From NCBI RefSeq assembly GCF_003369915.1, contig NW_022881603.1:40098624-40162623 (forward strand): 64,000 bases of DNA. The letters are read 5' to 3'. This stretch comes from Drosophila miranda (taxonomy: Eukaryota > Arthropoda > Insecta > Diptera > Drosophilidae). Positions 34,082-45,222 of this stretch are shown here, in pieces (within the stretch, counting starts at the first letter, position 1; every line of letters starts with the position of its first letter). Under the pieces are notes generated by a model. The model did no database searches, had not been told where the DNA came from, and worked only from the letters and a program-made list of their open reading frames with translations. The position numbers and the translations under genes are program-made.

Positions 34082-34756
34082 ACGAGGGGGAACGTTGTGA
34101 GTTGCTGCGGACACCGCAACTCTACAGTTATACCCGATACTAAGTCAGTATGGCTCTCCTCCGGCAGACGCCGCTAATATTAAACGACACGACAAAGAGT
34201 GCGTGCGAGAGACAGAAAATCAGTCTGAGCGTGACGTCGGGCGCTGCGTAGCCAGTGCAAATTGATAATATCCTTTTGGGTATAAAAATGATCCGATCTG
34301 ATCCAGATTCAGCAATCTGATAGATATGGTCATTATCTATGATTCTGCGTTTTTAGTTTTCTCGAATGTGCAATATTGTGGATGCAACAGATTTTCGTCC
34401 TTTGCGGGGGCGGAAGGGGGTGTGGCGAAATTTTGAAACAAACTCGTCTCGGTCCGATATATTAGGAGTGTGGATCTGAGATCTAGGCGCTAATGTTTTA
34501 CTCTAAGCAAAGCCGCCTATGCTACGTGTGTGTTAGAGAGAGACAGGGCGAGAAAAAATGAAATTATTTTCTTGATGCTGGCTATAATAATAATACGATC
34601 CAATTCAGATTCCGCAGTCTTAAAGATATGGTCATTCTCTACAATTCTACGTTTCTACTTTATGGGGTCGGAAACGATTCCTTCTGGACGTTACACACAT
34701 CCCCTTTTACCACAAATCTAATATACCCCAATACTAATTTTGAGTATCGGGTATAA
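34082..34756 (-). mobile_element. DINE-1 copy D, internally deleted
   Basis: Minus orientation: the 3' hairpin end is at the left and the head (TTTGAGTATCGGGTATAA on the plus strand) at the right. About 675 bp; the GTCY region is missing. Confidence 0.85.
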
Positions 34757-35404
34757 AAATGGTTTCTTTGGTTTTTGTTTCTCCAAAAAGATAAATACCC
34801 ATTTTAAAACGTTTTAAAATATTTTCGCAGCACATTAAAGCAAGGATTCATCAAGCTCTTTCGGCGTCGAAAAACATTTACCACTCAATTTATTTCTGCC
34901 ATATATGTAGGTACGAGTATGTGAAGTCGCCTTCCCACTCGCGATTTGTATGATTTTCGACCGAGGCCCAAAAGCATGCTGTGAAATTGTTACTTGTTTT
35001 ATTTTTAAATTTTCATTTGGGTTTTTAATTGAATCAAAAGTGATGGAGGTTCACCACAAAAAACAGTTGTTCAACTGTTTGCATATAGTTTATTCCCTGA
35101 CACTCTCGTAATTGTTCATCAGCATACATGTATGTCACTTCAGTTTGGTTAGACAGAGGGCTTAGATGTTACCGGCGATTGATCATCCTTTTTGCTCCTC
35201 TGGGAATGCTGCTGACGTGCCTCGAGCTCCTGGCACAAAATGTGGGGGCGCTCCGCTCACTCCGGCTGTTGCACAGCTGGACTTTATCGGCAACTGTTTC
35301 TGCGTCCAGCTAATTTCCAAGTCGGCCAGAAGTTGCAGTTGCTCTTGCACCTGCCTCTAAGAATGGCCTTATTGGATAACTAGCTATGACAATTAGTAAA
35401 AGAA
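34757..35404. other. Non-coding interval
   Basis: No supported gene or repeat between the DINE-1 copy and the copia LTR. Confidence 0.5.
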
Positions 35405-35632
35405 TGACAGTACCAAGTTATATTTTTCTTTAAAGATTATTTATGTATTTCTTGATTACTTTTTCTTTGCAACACCGGTACCACGTACATTCGATTCGAG
35501 ATCAGAAAAGAGGAAGTGGACACTTCAAGTGTGACCAGACTAACTTTACATAATAATACTTAATATATCGATAGTATTATTTAATAGTATTTAATGTTAT
35601 TATTTGAATGTGGGAATAGGCGTATTCTAACA
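35405..35632 (-). repeat. Copia 3' LTR
   Basis: On the minus strand it starts TGTTAGAATACG straight after a purine tract (GAGGGGGGCG) and ends GGTACTGTCA, giving TG...CA ends. The partner LTR is lost, so the distal end is tentative. Confidence 0.6.
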
Positions 35633-35964
35633 CGCCCCCCTCAAAAATAACATTAATCATCAAAATCATAAAAATAAAAAAAAAATGTTTTCATCATTAA
35701 ATCAAAAAGGTAACATTCAATTGTTATTCTAATGTGGTTGGTGTGCATTCTGGGAAGTGTTATGTGATCTAGCAATTGCTCTAAGGATACGGGGAAAACC
35801 CAGAAAAACCCGATCAGATCACTTTAAAATTAGATTAACATAAAATTAAATTACTTTAACAATTCATTGGTTCTTTTGGTTCAAATCAAAAAAAAAAAAA
35901 AATATGAATTAATGTTATAAAATCGTTAATAAAGCTTCATGTTCATGTTTTCATTAAATTGGAA

Positions 35965-37490
35965 TCATTCTTCTTGTAGTAGTCCTAATTTGTTCCGCAG
36001 TTCCGCAAATCTTCCAGCAGGTAGTGGCTTCGTGAAGATGTCAGCAAGTTGGTTATCTGTATTAATATACTCAAGAGAAATCTCATTAGTTTCTATCTGT
36101 TCTCTTGAAAAATGATATTTTATATCAATATGCTTTGCTCTTTTATGACATGAAGGATTATTTGCAATGCTAATACAGCCTTGGTTGTCTTCATAAATTT
36201 TAATGGGTCTGTCGAGTTTAAGATTAATACTATTTAGAAGAGACTTTAGCCATAAAGCTTCTCTTACAGCTTCAAATAGGGCCATATATTCAGCTTCAGT
36301 TGATGAAGCTGCCACTGAATTATGTCTTTTTGTATTCCAACAAATTAAATTGGAATCGAACATTTTAAACAAATAACCCGTTGTACTTTTTCTATCAATC
36401 TCATTACTACCCCAATCGGAGTCTACATAGCCAACTAATGTATTTTCAAATGATGTATTCTTTTTAAATATAAGCTTCATATCAATAGTTCCCTTTAAAT
36501 ATCTAATAACCCTTTTTAAACATTGCCATAACTCAGCATTGTTCTTGCTACTATATCTACTCAAGATATTTACAGCGGCAGCTAAATCTGGTCGTGTACA
36601 CAGCATTATGTACATTAAACAGCCAATAAGGTTACGACATGGAGCATTGCAGTCTTCATCTGAGTTAAGTAACTCATAATTTAGTTTATTTAGTAATGGA
36701 GTACTGACTAAATTGCAACTATCCATGTTAAATTTATTTAAAATTCTTTTCACATATGCAGCTTGACTCAAATATATTTTGTCTTCAAACATTTCTACTC
36801 TGATACCGATAAAATATTTTATCTCATTTAAGTCAGTCATTCTAAATCTTTCGCTTAAATACTTTTTGAAATTATTCATTCTATCCATATCCCTTGTCGC
36901 TATTACTACATCATCAACATATAATAATACATATATGTTTTTCTTTATGTCACCTCTATCAAGAATATATATGCAACGATCCACGGGAGAGTTTACAAAA
37001 TCGAATTCTTTCAATGCTTGCTCAAATACTTGAAACCAGCATCTAGCTGCTTGTTTGAGCCCATAAATGGCTTTGTTCAGTTTGCATACATGCCCAGCAG
37101 CGCATGATACGCCCTGAGGAGGCCGCATATATATCTCCTCACTTAATGTACCATTGAGGAAAGCTGTTTTAACATCCATCTGATGGACTTTCAAATTAAA
37201 CTGGTCTGCCAATGATAGTACGAACCTAAAACTGGCAATTCTAGCAACGGGAGCAAATGTTTCTTCATAGTCTACTTGGTACTTTTGAGTAAATCCTCTT
37301 GCAACCAGTCTAGCTTTGTATTTTATTGGGACTCCTAGTTCATTATATTTAATGGAAAATACCCATCTACTGTCTACAATATTTTTGTTTTCTGGCTTCT
37401 TTATAATTGTCCAGGTGTTATTAATTTCATGGGCATTTAACTCTGTATTTATTGCCTCCTCCCAATCAGATTTATCATTCCTAAAAATTT
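35965..37490 (-). pseudogene. Copia reverse transcriptase and RNase H
   Basis: RT motifs KARLVARGFTQ (near 37320), MDVKTAFLNGTLSEEIYM and the catalytic LLYVDDVVIA; then RNase H with GYVDSDWGSNEIDRKSTTGY, SSTEAEYMAL and KHIDIKYHF, ending KLGLLQEE. These are very close to classic Drosophila copia. The RT frame is offset from the upstream linker, with the break at about 37481-37490, so no single pol protein can be made. Confidence 0.92.
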
Positions 37491-38836
37491 ATTTCATCAA
37501 AAGAATTTGGAACTTCATCAAACATTATATGGGCATTTAATATAAATTTGTTAAAGCTTTTATCATGTTCTTTATAAGACACCTTCGGCTTAGACTTTAA
37601 CCTCTCACTTTTTCTACTAATTATATTAGTATCCTTATTTTCTTCACGACAATTATCTGGCTGATCAGCTTTTTCACAATCCTTACTCTCATTCGGGATA
37701 TATAATTCCTTACTATCATTCAGGATTTCACATTCCGTACTTTCATTCGGGAAATTAAACTGATCACATTCCTTACTCTCATTCAGGATTCCACATTCCG
37801 TACTATCATTCGGGAAATAAAACTGATCACATTCCTTACTCTCATTCAGGATTCCACATTCCGTACTATCATTCGGGAAATTAAGCTGATCAGATTCCCT
37901 ACTCTCATTCAGGAATTCTTGTTGACTTCTTTCCTTACTCTCTTTCGGGAAATCTGTTTCAAATTTTACTTCTCTAGAATAAAGCATATTAGTCTCGTCT
38001 ACGACAACATCTCTTGCAACAATAACTTTTCCTTTAATGACATCCCACAATTTGAGTCCATTTTGTACATACCCTATCAAGATAGCTTTGAATGATTTTT
38101 CATCAAATTAACCTTTTTTAATTTTGTTGTGCACATACACGGTTGAACCGAACACTCTTAAAAACTTTAAATTGGGCTTTCTATTGTGCCACAGCTCATA
38201 TGGGGTCATTTTACAATCACCAAGTGCTTTGCTTGGAATTCTGTTGATTGGATATGTTGCAGTTAGCACAGCTTCACCCCAAAAACTTTTGTCTAATTTT
38301 GCACCATTTACCATAGCACGAGCTTTCTCTGTAATGGTTCTTATCATTCGCTCCGAAACACCATTCAACTGAGGTGTATGTGGCACTGTCAAATGATAAC
38401 TTATTCCTTTATTAACGCAGAACTCACGCATTTCATTCGACAGGTATTCTCTACCGTTGTCAATGTATAAATTGACAATCTTGAAATTAAAATGAGCCTC
38501 GCTCTTTGCTACAAAATCTTTAAATACATTGAATACATCTGATTTATATTTTAACAAATAGGTTACACAATAATGTGTAAATTGATCTACGAAGATCACA
38601 AAATAATTTTTATCGTCTAGTGTAACTGGTTTAATGGGGCCACATACATCTGAATGTATTACAAACAAGGGTCGTTTTATATAACTTTTATCTTTAGATT
38701 GCTTAAATGGCAACCTAGCCTGTTTCCCATTTAAACATGACTCACAAACTTCATCTGATATTTTTAAAGTAACAAGAAGATTACTGTCATTAAATAAATT
38801 GTTATTCTTTATTTCAAGCAATTTTGCATTGCTTAT
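37481..38836 (-). pseudogene. Copia integrase core and integrase-RT linker
   Basis: 38836-38108 holds the end of the zinc domain (CESCLNGKQARLPF) and the catalytic core: HSDVCGPI (Asp), YIDNGREYLS (Asp) and TPQLNGVSERMIRT (Glu). An in-frame TAA at about 38105-38108 interrupts the chain, which resumes in the same frame (MIGYVQNGLKLWD). The linker then contains a tandem repeat array. Confidence 0.9.
37705..37925 (-). repeat. Tandem repeats in the copia linker
   Basis: About three copies of a roughly 66 nt unit encoding ILNESKECDQFNFPNDSTEC variants, in frame, in the acidic linker between integrase and RT. Confidence 0.88.
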
Positions 38837-39416
38837 TCGCTTCTAGCTCTTGCTTAAGCCGGTTGTGTTTTTTTCTTGCTCCCGCGTTCTCCGCCCTTTG
38901 CCTAAATATCATACAACACTGTTGTGTCTTTGTTGTGATTTATTATCGCATCTCTTTAATTTGATTCTACCTTGTGTTAACCACCAGTGTTTTGTTTGTA
39001 AACAAGTGTTTAATATAAATTCAATATTGCAACGTAACACATCGGACTCGTGCAGGCAATTTGTTATTGTTTTTTTGCCCAGTCTGCTTTTCGTTATCGC
39101 TTCTTCGGTGTGCACTGTTCTCGCGCATCAGCGTTTGCATCGCCCACACTCTCTCGTGAGCATAAGCGGGCTGCTCGCATTGTTGCTCTCACTCTCTCTG
39201 GATTGCCTATACTCTCCCTCTCTGTGGACTTTTCTTTTGTGTCTCTGCTTTGGTGAGTTTACTGCTCGTTTTCTGCACTTCGTTGGATCATCTGCTTTGA
39301 ATTATTGCCGCTGCAGCTGATTGTCTGGCTCGCTCTGCTGTCTGCTCTCCTACTTTACCTGCTATCTCACTCCGTTCTTCTTTTATTCGTGCACAGTGAT
39401 TCTTCTACTGTCCATA

Positions 39417-40481
39417 ATGGCAATTGTTTGCAGTGCAAAGAAATGTGAATTCGGTGGTGTTATCATTGGTGATTCATTTCTTAGCTGCTGGCTGTGCGAC
39501 AATTTTGCCCACATGAAATGTGCTGGTGGTGGAAATTTTGGCCGGCTGAATGATCTGATCTCGAAACGCATGGGCCTGTCTTGGTCATGTCTGGCTTGTC
39601 GGGAGATTGAGGCCGAAATGCGCACATTTATGAGACAGACTCGAACTGGGTTTCTGGATGTCCGGAAACAATATGTGGCTCTCAACGAGAAATTTCTTGC
39701 CCTTGAATCACAGTTTCTTGGGCTCAAACTCTTGAGCGAATCGCCTAGACGGAAAATTCCGCATAATGATACCAATCTCTTGCAACCTAATCCGATTGGT
39801 ACGCCTGCCTCCCACCTTCATCCATCGGAAGCATTTCCGTGTAGTCATGCCACGCCGTTGTCTGTAAATCCGCCAACGGTGGCTCCGGAGTTCTTTACAC
39901 CGAGCAATGTGCTTCCTTCGAGCACCCAACTCCCCAACAGCATCAATCCCATCCCTGCAGTTTCTGTGGCCGTCACTTCTGACGCGGTGAGTGCTCCTAG
40001 TGCGGGTGTGCTGGTTGCTGACGACGTCTTGCCAATTCCTGCTCCAATTCCTGCTCCAATTCCTGCTCCAATTCCTACTCCAATTCCTGCTACAGCCATT
40101 GCTGCCAATTCCTCTGCCCTTGTACCGAGATCTCTTTTAGGAGTGGCTCCACCATCTCGATCTCGCTCGGGACTTCAACTTAAAGCAGTGGTCCCTCGGA
40201 AAGCAATATTTGTTTCTCGTCTTATTCCTGAGGCTACAACGGAGGATTTTAAACAACATCTTGCCGCTAAACTTAACACTTCGCCTGTTGATATAGTTGT
40301 GACTAAATTTACATTTAAACATAAGCGCAACATATCATCCTTTAAAATTCTTCTCCCTGATTCTTTACTATCCTGTTCTCTAGAACCGTCAATATGGCCT
40401 GAGCATACAATTGTGCATGAGTTCCTTCTCAAAGATTCGAACTCGAATCCAAGAATTACCGAACATGCTCCAAAAAACTGA
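39417..40481 (+). CDS. CR1-like ORF1 protein
   Basis: 354 residues from the first ATG (MAIVCSAKKCEFGG). The N-terminus is a PHD-like zinc finger (CWLCDNFAHMKCAG ... WSCLAC), followed by a helical region and a Pro-rich repeat (PIPAPIPAPIPAPIPTPIP, about 40028-40090). A conserved C-terminal domain follows (KAIFVSRLIPEATTEDFKQH). ORF1 proteins bind the element RNA. Its stop overlaps the ORF2 start (TGATG), which suggests reinitiation. No break is visible. Confidence 0.85.
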   Translation: MAIVCSAKKCEFGGVIIGDSFLSCWLCDNFAHMKCAGGGNFGRLNDLISKRMGLSWSCLACREIEAEMRTFMRQTRTGFLDVRKQYVALNEKFLALESQFLGLKLLSESPRRKIPHNDTNLLQPNPIGTPASHLHPSEAFPCSHATPLSVNPPTVAPEFFTPSNVLPSSTQLPNSINPIPAVSVAVTSDAVSAPSAGVLVADDVLPIPAPIPAPIPAPIPTPIPATAIAANSSALVPRSLLGVAPPSRSRSGLQLKAVVPRKAIFVSRLIPEATTEDFKQHLAAKLNTSPVDIVVTKFTFKHKRNISSFKILLPDSLLSCSLEPSIWPEHTIVHEFLLKDSNSNPRITEHAPKN

Positions 40482-43312
40482 TGTACTATTTTTCCATGCA
40501 CTATCAGAACGTTCGCAGTTTGCTGGGAAAATTGCGTCAAATTCATACTAATAGCGCGTCCTTTGATTTCGATGCCATCGCGTTTACCGAAACCTGGCTT
40601 AACTCCTCTGTCAATGATCACGAAATTTTCATTGATAGTTACACTATTTATAGAATGGACCGCCCATCTTTTGCAGGTGGGGTTCCGATTGCAGTTAAAT
40701 CTGTTATCTCATCTGAGTTATTCCCATTCAATAACATTCATGGAATTGAATTTGTTGCAGTCAAAGTTCGTGTTGGCTCCGCATTTTTCTATTTAACCTG
40801 CTCTTACATTCCTCCCAGGTCTGATGATGAGCTTTACTTACACCACCTTTCAGCAATTAATAATGTTGTTTCTACATTAGGGTGCAATGATCGAATTATT
40901 GTCATGGGGTACTTTAACCTCCCATTTCTTTCTTGGCTGCCTTGTGATGACGCTAACCTGTTGTTTCCCAATTGCCATAATGACTTTATCAATGGGCTAA
41001 CGGATATTTCCCTTGTCCAAATTAATGCCGTTAAAAACATTAGGGACAGACTTCTTGACCTCGTTTTTGTTAACGATGGTTCTCTTGCTACTGTATCTAG
41101 AGCAAGCCCAATATCTCTCCCTGAAGATCCTTACCATCCAACTTTGTTGATATCACTGGAGTGTACACAATCTGGAGGTGCTGACAGTTCCATGGCTCCT
41201 TGTCACATAAAGTGTTTTCGCAAAACAAACTTTATTGATTTAGATCTACATCTCTCGCGTGTTGATTGGTCGTTTCTTTATTCATTACCGAACATAGATG
41301 CAACTGTTAACTCGTTTTATAGTTCTATTTACTCCGCCCTTAATACGTTTGTTCCAGATATCACTGTACCTGTATCGTCCAAGCCTCCCTGGTTCTCCAA
41401 GTATTTGTCATACTTAAAAAATAATAAATCCCGGCTCTATAAAAAGTACCAGAAGTCGGGCTCCACGTTGGCCTTAGCTCTATACTCCTCCGCTCGCTCT
41501 CTGTTCCTTGCCGTCAATAGTCAGTGTTATAATCATTACCTTTCACAATGTAGTAGTAACTTTCGTAGTGATCCTAAAAAATTCTATTCGTTCGTTAATT
41601 CTAAGCGCAAGTCAAACGTTTTTCCTCCGTCCCTTCATTACCAGAACAAAACAGAAGCTTCTGCTGTTGGTATTGCAAATTTATTCGCTAACTTTTTCCA
41701 AACAACGTACTCGTCTCATATTTACAACGCATCCACTCCGTATCCGTACCAGCTACCTCAAGCTAACAGTATTTTTCTGCCCTTTTTCGAGGAAAGCGTT
41801 GTTCTGGAAGGTTTGTCATCTATGGACATATCGTTTTCTGCGGGTCCAGATAAGGTACCAAGTTGCATCTTAAAACACTGTGCCCAGTCCCTTTGCAAGC
41901 CCTTGACCTTTCTCTTCAACCTCTCCTTGGAACAGTTTTGTCTCCCAGTAATTTGGAATGAGTCCTACATCATTCCGCTTCACAAAAAAGGTTCAAGATC
42001 AAACATTGAAAACTATCGTGGTAATGCAAAGCTTTCCGCCATCCCAAAGCTTCTTGAGTTCTTGGTCACCCGGCAACTGCAACATCTTTGTTGCAGCTTG
42101 ATATCTCCGTCGCAACACGGTTTTTTCAGACATCGTTCAACATCGACTAACCTTCTTGAGTTTTCTAACCTAATCCACCGGGGTTTTCAAATTGGTTTGC
42201 AGACGGATGTAGTTTTTACGGACTTCAGCAAGGCATTCGATTCTGTGAACCATGCTCTGCTTATTCAAAAGCTCTCTTTATTAGGGTTCCCAACGAATCT
42301 TCTAGATTGGATTTTGTCCTATCTCTCTAACCGTACTCAACGTGTTTTGTTTTCTAACGTGTTGTCAAATACTGTTAATGTTACTTCAGGTGTGCCACAG
42401 GGAAGTCATCTGGGCCCGCTTCTGTTTATTTTATTTGTGAACGACCTTCCTCAAGTTATAACATACTCTACTACACTAATGTATGCTGATGATGTCAAAA
42501 TCTGTCTTTCTTACCCTGATTGGTATTTGCACACACGCCTTCAACTTGATCTAAGTGAACTACTATTGTGGTGTTCAACTAATCTTCTTTTTCTGAACCT
42601 TTCCAAAGGCAAACTTATGACATTTTACCGTCGCGCTCCTCATTTTGTCTCATATGTTCTAGGAAATCATGAGCGAATTTCGAGTTCAAATGACCTCGGA
42701 GTCCTTTTTGATCATAAGATGTGTTTCAACACCCATATAGCTGCAACTGTAAATAAAGCTAAGGGTGTTTTAGCGTTCATCAAGCGTTGGTCCAAGGAGT
42801 TTGACGACCCGTACGTTACGAAACAACTGTACATCTCGTTAGTACGTCCTATATTGGAGTATTGTTCTTGTGTGTGGAGCCCGCAGTATAAAGAGCAGCA
42901 GGCTGTTATTGAATCCGTGCAAAAGCAATTTTTAATTTTTGCCCTTCGGAACTTTAACTGGGACTCGGGTAGAATCTTGCCACCCTACCGGTCTAGGCTA
43001 AATCTTATCGACCTGCCGTCGTTGCACCATCGCAGAATATGCAATGGCGTAATGTTCGTGCACAAGCTCCTTCTTGGGACTGTTGACTCCCAAACTCTCT
43101 TGGGTCAGATTGACTTGGCCGTTCCATCCAGACCTACCCGTACTTTTAGGCCTATCCGTCTACCCATATGTAGGACTAATTATGCTGATCATGAACCTTT
43201 TAGGGTTTTATGCCATAATTATAACTCCCTCTGTCAAACCCTATCCCCTGAACTGTCTCTTAAACTAATTGCATGCAATATTTATAATCATTTAAATGTA
43301 GCTAACTTTTAA
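40481..43312 (+). CDS. CR1-like ORF2: endonuclease and reverse transcriptase
   Basis: 943 residues, uninterrupted. APE-type endonuclease at residues 1-230 (YQNVRSLLGKLRQI, FTETWLN). RT at about 480-760 with FTDFSKAFDSVNHALL, TSGVPQGSHLGPLLFILFVN and catalytic MYADDVKI. C-terminal region with LVRPILEYCSCVWSP and HHRRICNGVMF. The endonuclease motif that is GDFN in the family reads GYFN here (residues about 143-146), so a metal-binding Asp is lost and the copy is probably unable to nick DNA. Confidence 0.9.
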   Translation: MYYFSMHYQNVRSLLGKLRQIHTNSASFDFDAIAFTETWLNSSVNDHEIFIDSYTIYRMDRPSFAGGVPIAVKSVISSELFPFNNIHGIEFVAVKVRVGSAFFYLTCSYIPPRSDDELYLHHLSAINNVVSTLGCNDRIIVMGYFNLPFLSWLPCDDANLLFPNCHNDFINGLTDISLVQINAVKNIRDRLLDLVFVNDGSLATVSRASPISLPEDPYHPTLLISLECTQSGGADSSMAPCHIKCFRKTNFIDLDLHLSRVDWSFLYSLPNIDATVNSFYSSIYSALNTFVPDITVPVSSKPPWFSKYLSYLKNNKSRLYKKYQKSGSTLALALYSSARSLFLAVNSQCYNHYLSQCSSNFRSDPKKFYSFVNSKRKSNVFPPSLHYQNKTEASAVGIANLFANFFQTTYSSHIYNASTPYPYQLPQANSIFLPFFEESVVLEGLSSMDISFSAGPDKVPSCILKHCAQSLCKPLTFLFNLSLEQFCLPVIWNESYIIPLHKKGSRSNIENYRGNAKLSAIPKLLEFLVTRQLQHLCCSLISPSQHGFFRHRSTSTNLLEFSNLIHRGFQIGLQTDVVFTDFSKAFDSVNHALLIQKLSLLGFPTNLLDWILSYLSNRTQRVLFSNVLSNTVNVTSGVPQGSHLGPLLFILFVNDLPQVITYSTTLMYADDVKICLSYPDWYLHTRLQLDLSELLLWCSTNLLFLNLSKGKLMTFYRRAPHFVSYVLGNHERISSSNDLGVLFDHKMCFNTHIAATVNKAKGVLAFIKRWSKEFDDPYVTKQLYISLVRPILEYCSCVWSPQYKEQQAVIESVQKQFLIFALRNFNWDSGRILPPYRSRLNLIDLPSLHHRRICNGVMFVHKLLLGTVDSQTLLGQIDLAVPSRPTRTFRPIRLPICRTNYADHEPFRVLCHNYNSLCQTLSPELSLKLIACNIYNHLNVANF

Positions 43313-43370
43313 CTTATCTTTTTCCGCCTTTAAATTTGTTAATTTAATAAATAAATAAATAAAAAAAAAT

Positions 43371-43493
43371 ATGCCCCAACCTCTCATGCCATAATCGATA
43401 ATTATTTTTGTTCCTAGCATCTACACTGTATGCTTGGAATTTGACTACAGGTATATCCAACATACCTGTATATTTAACAACAATTACTCCATT
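43371..43493 (-). pseudogene. Copia integrase zinc domain, displaced fragment
   Basis: Minus-strand KFQAYSVDARNKNNYRLWHE followed by RLGH, the HHCC part of copia integrase, adjoining the CR1 3' end. It continues directly into the sequence at 38836. Confidence 0.88.
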
Positions 43494-44567
43494 TTTATAC
43501 CCGATACTCAAAATGAGGTATTGGGGTATTGGGGAACGTTGTGAGTTGCTGCGGACACCGCAACTCTACAGTTATACACGATACTAAGTCAGTATGGCTC
43601 TCCTGCGGCAGACGCCGCTAATATTGAACCACACGACAAAGAGTGCGTGCGAGAGAGACAGAAAATCAGTCTGAGCGTGACGTCGGGCGCTGCGTAGCCA
43701 CTGAAAATTGATTTCTTGCTTTTGGCTACAAAAATGATCCGATCTGATCCAGATTCAGCAATCTGATAGATATGGTCATTATCTATGATTCTGCGTTTTT
43801 AGTTTTCTCGAATGTGCAATATTGTGGATGCAACAGATTTTCGTCTTTTGTGGGGGCGGAAGGGGATTTGGTTACTCTAGCTTTAATAGTCTCTGAGATT
43901 TGTGGATGCCCAGATTTTCGTCCTTTGCGGGGGCGGAAGGGGGTGTGGCGAAATTTGGACACGAAACGGTCAAGGTCCGATATCACAGGAGTGTGGATAC
44001 CAAATTTGGTTGCTCTGGCTCTTATAGGTTCTGAGATCCTTGAACTCATATTTTGCAATTGACAAAACCGACCATGAAACCTGTGTGTTAGAGAGAGACA
44101 GAGCGAGAAAGAATGAAATTGTTTTCTTGCTTCTGGCTATAATCATTATACGATCTGGTTCAGATTTTGCACTGTAGAAGATATGGTCATCCTCACCGAT
44201 TCTGCGTTTTTGGTTTTATCGTATCTTTAAAAATGTGGATGCCACAGATTTTCGTCCTTTGTGGGGGCGGAAGTGCGCGGGGCGAAGTTTTGAAATATTT
44301 TTGTAGCAGTGACATATCACAGAATTCTGGATCCAAAACATCGTTGCTCTAGCTCTTATAGTCTTTGAGCACTAGGCGCTGAAGGGGACGGACGGACGGA
44401 CGGACGGACGGACAGACAGACAGGGCTCAATCGACTCGGCTATTGATGCTGATCAAGAATATATATACTTTATGGGGTCGGAAACGATTCCTTCTGGACG
44501 TTACACACATCCACTTTTACCACAAATCTAATATACCCCAATACTCATTTTGAGTATCGGGTATAAA
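43494..44567 (-). mobile_element. DINE-1 copy E with a fused head fragment
   Basis: A short plus-oriented DINE-1 head (43494-43531) is fused to a full minus-oriented copy (43532-44567) with hairpin, core, GTCY tract (about 44390-44425) and head. The fragment arrangement suggests one copy inserted into another. Confidence 0.8.
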
Positions 44568-44570
44568 AAC

Positions 44571-44888
44571 GAGGGGGAACGTTGTGAGTTGCTGCGGACA
44601 CCGCAACTCTACGGTTATACCCGATACTAAGTCAGTATGGCTCTCCTCCGGCAGACGCCGCTAATATTGAACGACACGACAAAGAGTGTGGCGAAATTTT
44701 GAAACAAACTCGTCTCGGTCCGATTATTAGGAGTGTGGATACCAAATTTGGTTGCTCTAGCTTTTATAGTCTCTGAGATCTAGGCGCTAATGTTTTACTC
44801 TAAGCAAAGCCGCCTATGCTACGTGTGTGTTAGAGAGAGACAGGGCGAGAAAAAATGAAATTGTTTTCTTGATGCTGGCTATAATAAT
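44571..44888 (-). mobile_element. DINE-1 copy F, truncated
   Basis: Minus-oriented hairpin end and part of the core with an internal deletion; the head is missing. Confidence 0.8.
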
Positions 44889-45160
44889 GATTGCTTGCTT
44901 GCTTTTGTCTACGTGGCTGCGTTGTCCTGCAAATCTACAAACAGATTCTGTGTCTTGCCAGTGAGTTGGTAATGTCGGGTTTCCCCATTAAAGAGAGAAC
45001 GCGAGAGTGACTCGATTCCGAACATGGGAACTCCCAGAGCCTAAGGCCTGAGCAGCAAATTCTTTTGAGACCAGAACTGACGCATCTACTATACTTCTTA
45101 AACTGCATGGTTAGTGCTTCAACCCTGTTCAATCTCTAGAGAGTTGATCAGTCACCAGTT

Positions 45161-45166
45161 TCAGTT
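45161..45166 (+). promoter_or_regulatory. Initiator of cassette 3
   Basis: TTTCAGTTCGTT matches the initiator of cassette 8 (49100) and lies 62 bp before ATG 45223. Confidence 0.35.
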
Positions 45167-45222
45167 CGTTGCATTCAAACGTCCTTTTTTTAGTTTTTAG
45201 TTTCTGTTTCGTGTTCTACAGC

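Larger units (their letters stand above)
38837..43370 (+). mobile_element. CR1-like non-LTR retrotransposon, near full length
   Basis: About 4.5 kb inserted in copia. It has a 5' region of about 580 bp, ORF1, ORF2 (endonuclease and RT), a short 3' UTR and a (TAAA)n tail rather than plain poly(A), which with the PHD-type ORF1 suits the CR1/jockey superfamily. No target duplication longer than 2-3 bp is visible. Confidence 0.88.
35405..43493 (-). mobile_element. Copia-type LTR retrotransposon, 5'-truncated and split by a CR1 insertion
   Basis: Minus-strand Ty1/copia element with its 3' LTR at 35405-35632, pol at 35965-38836, and more pol at 43371-43493 beyond the inserted CR1. Removing the CR1 leaves an uninterrupted integrase frame, which proves the nesting. 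Gag and the 5' LTR are absent; the copia sequence ends where a DINE-1 head begins. Pol contains one nonsense codon and one frame change. Confidence 0.93.

Noticed and set aside
38850-39416. Upstream extension of CR1 ORF1 to 39321 and a separate frame at 38850-39320
   Set aside because: No ATG supports the extension; the zinc finger protein is better started at ATG 39417, and the earlier frame is 5' UTR.
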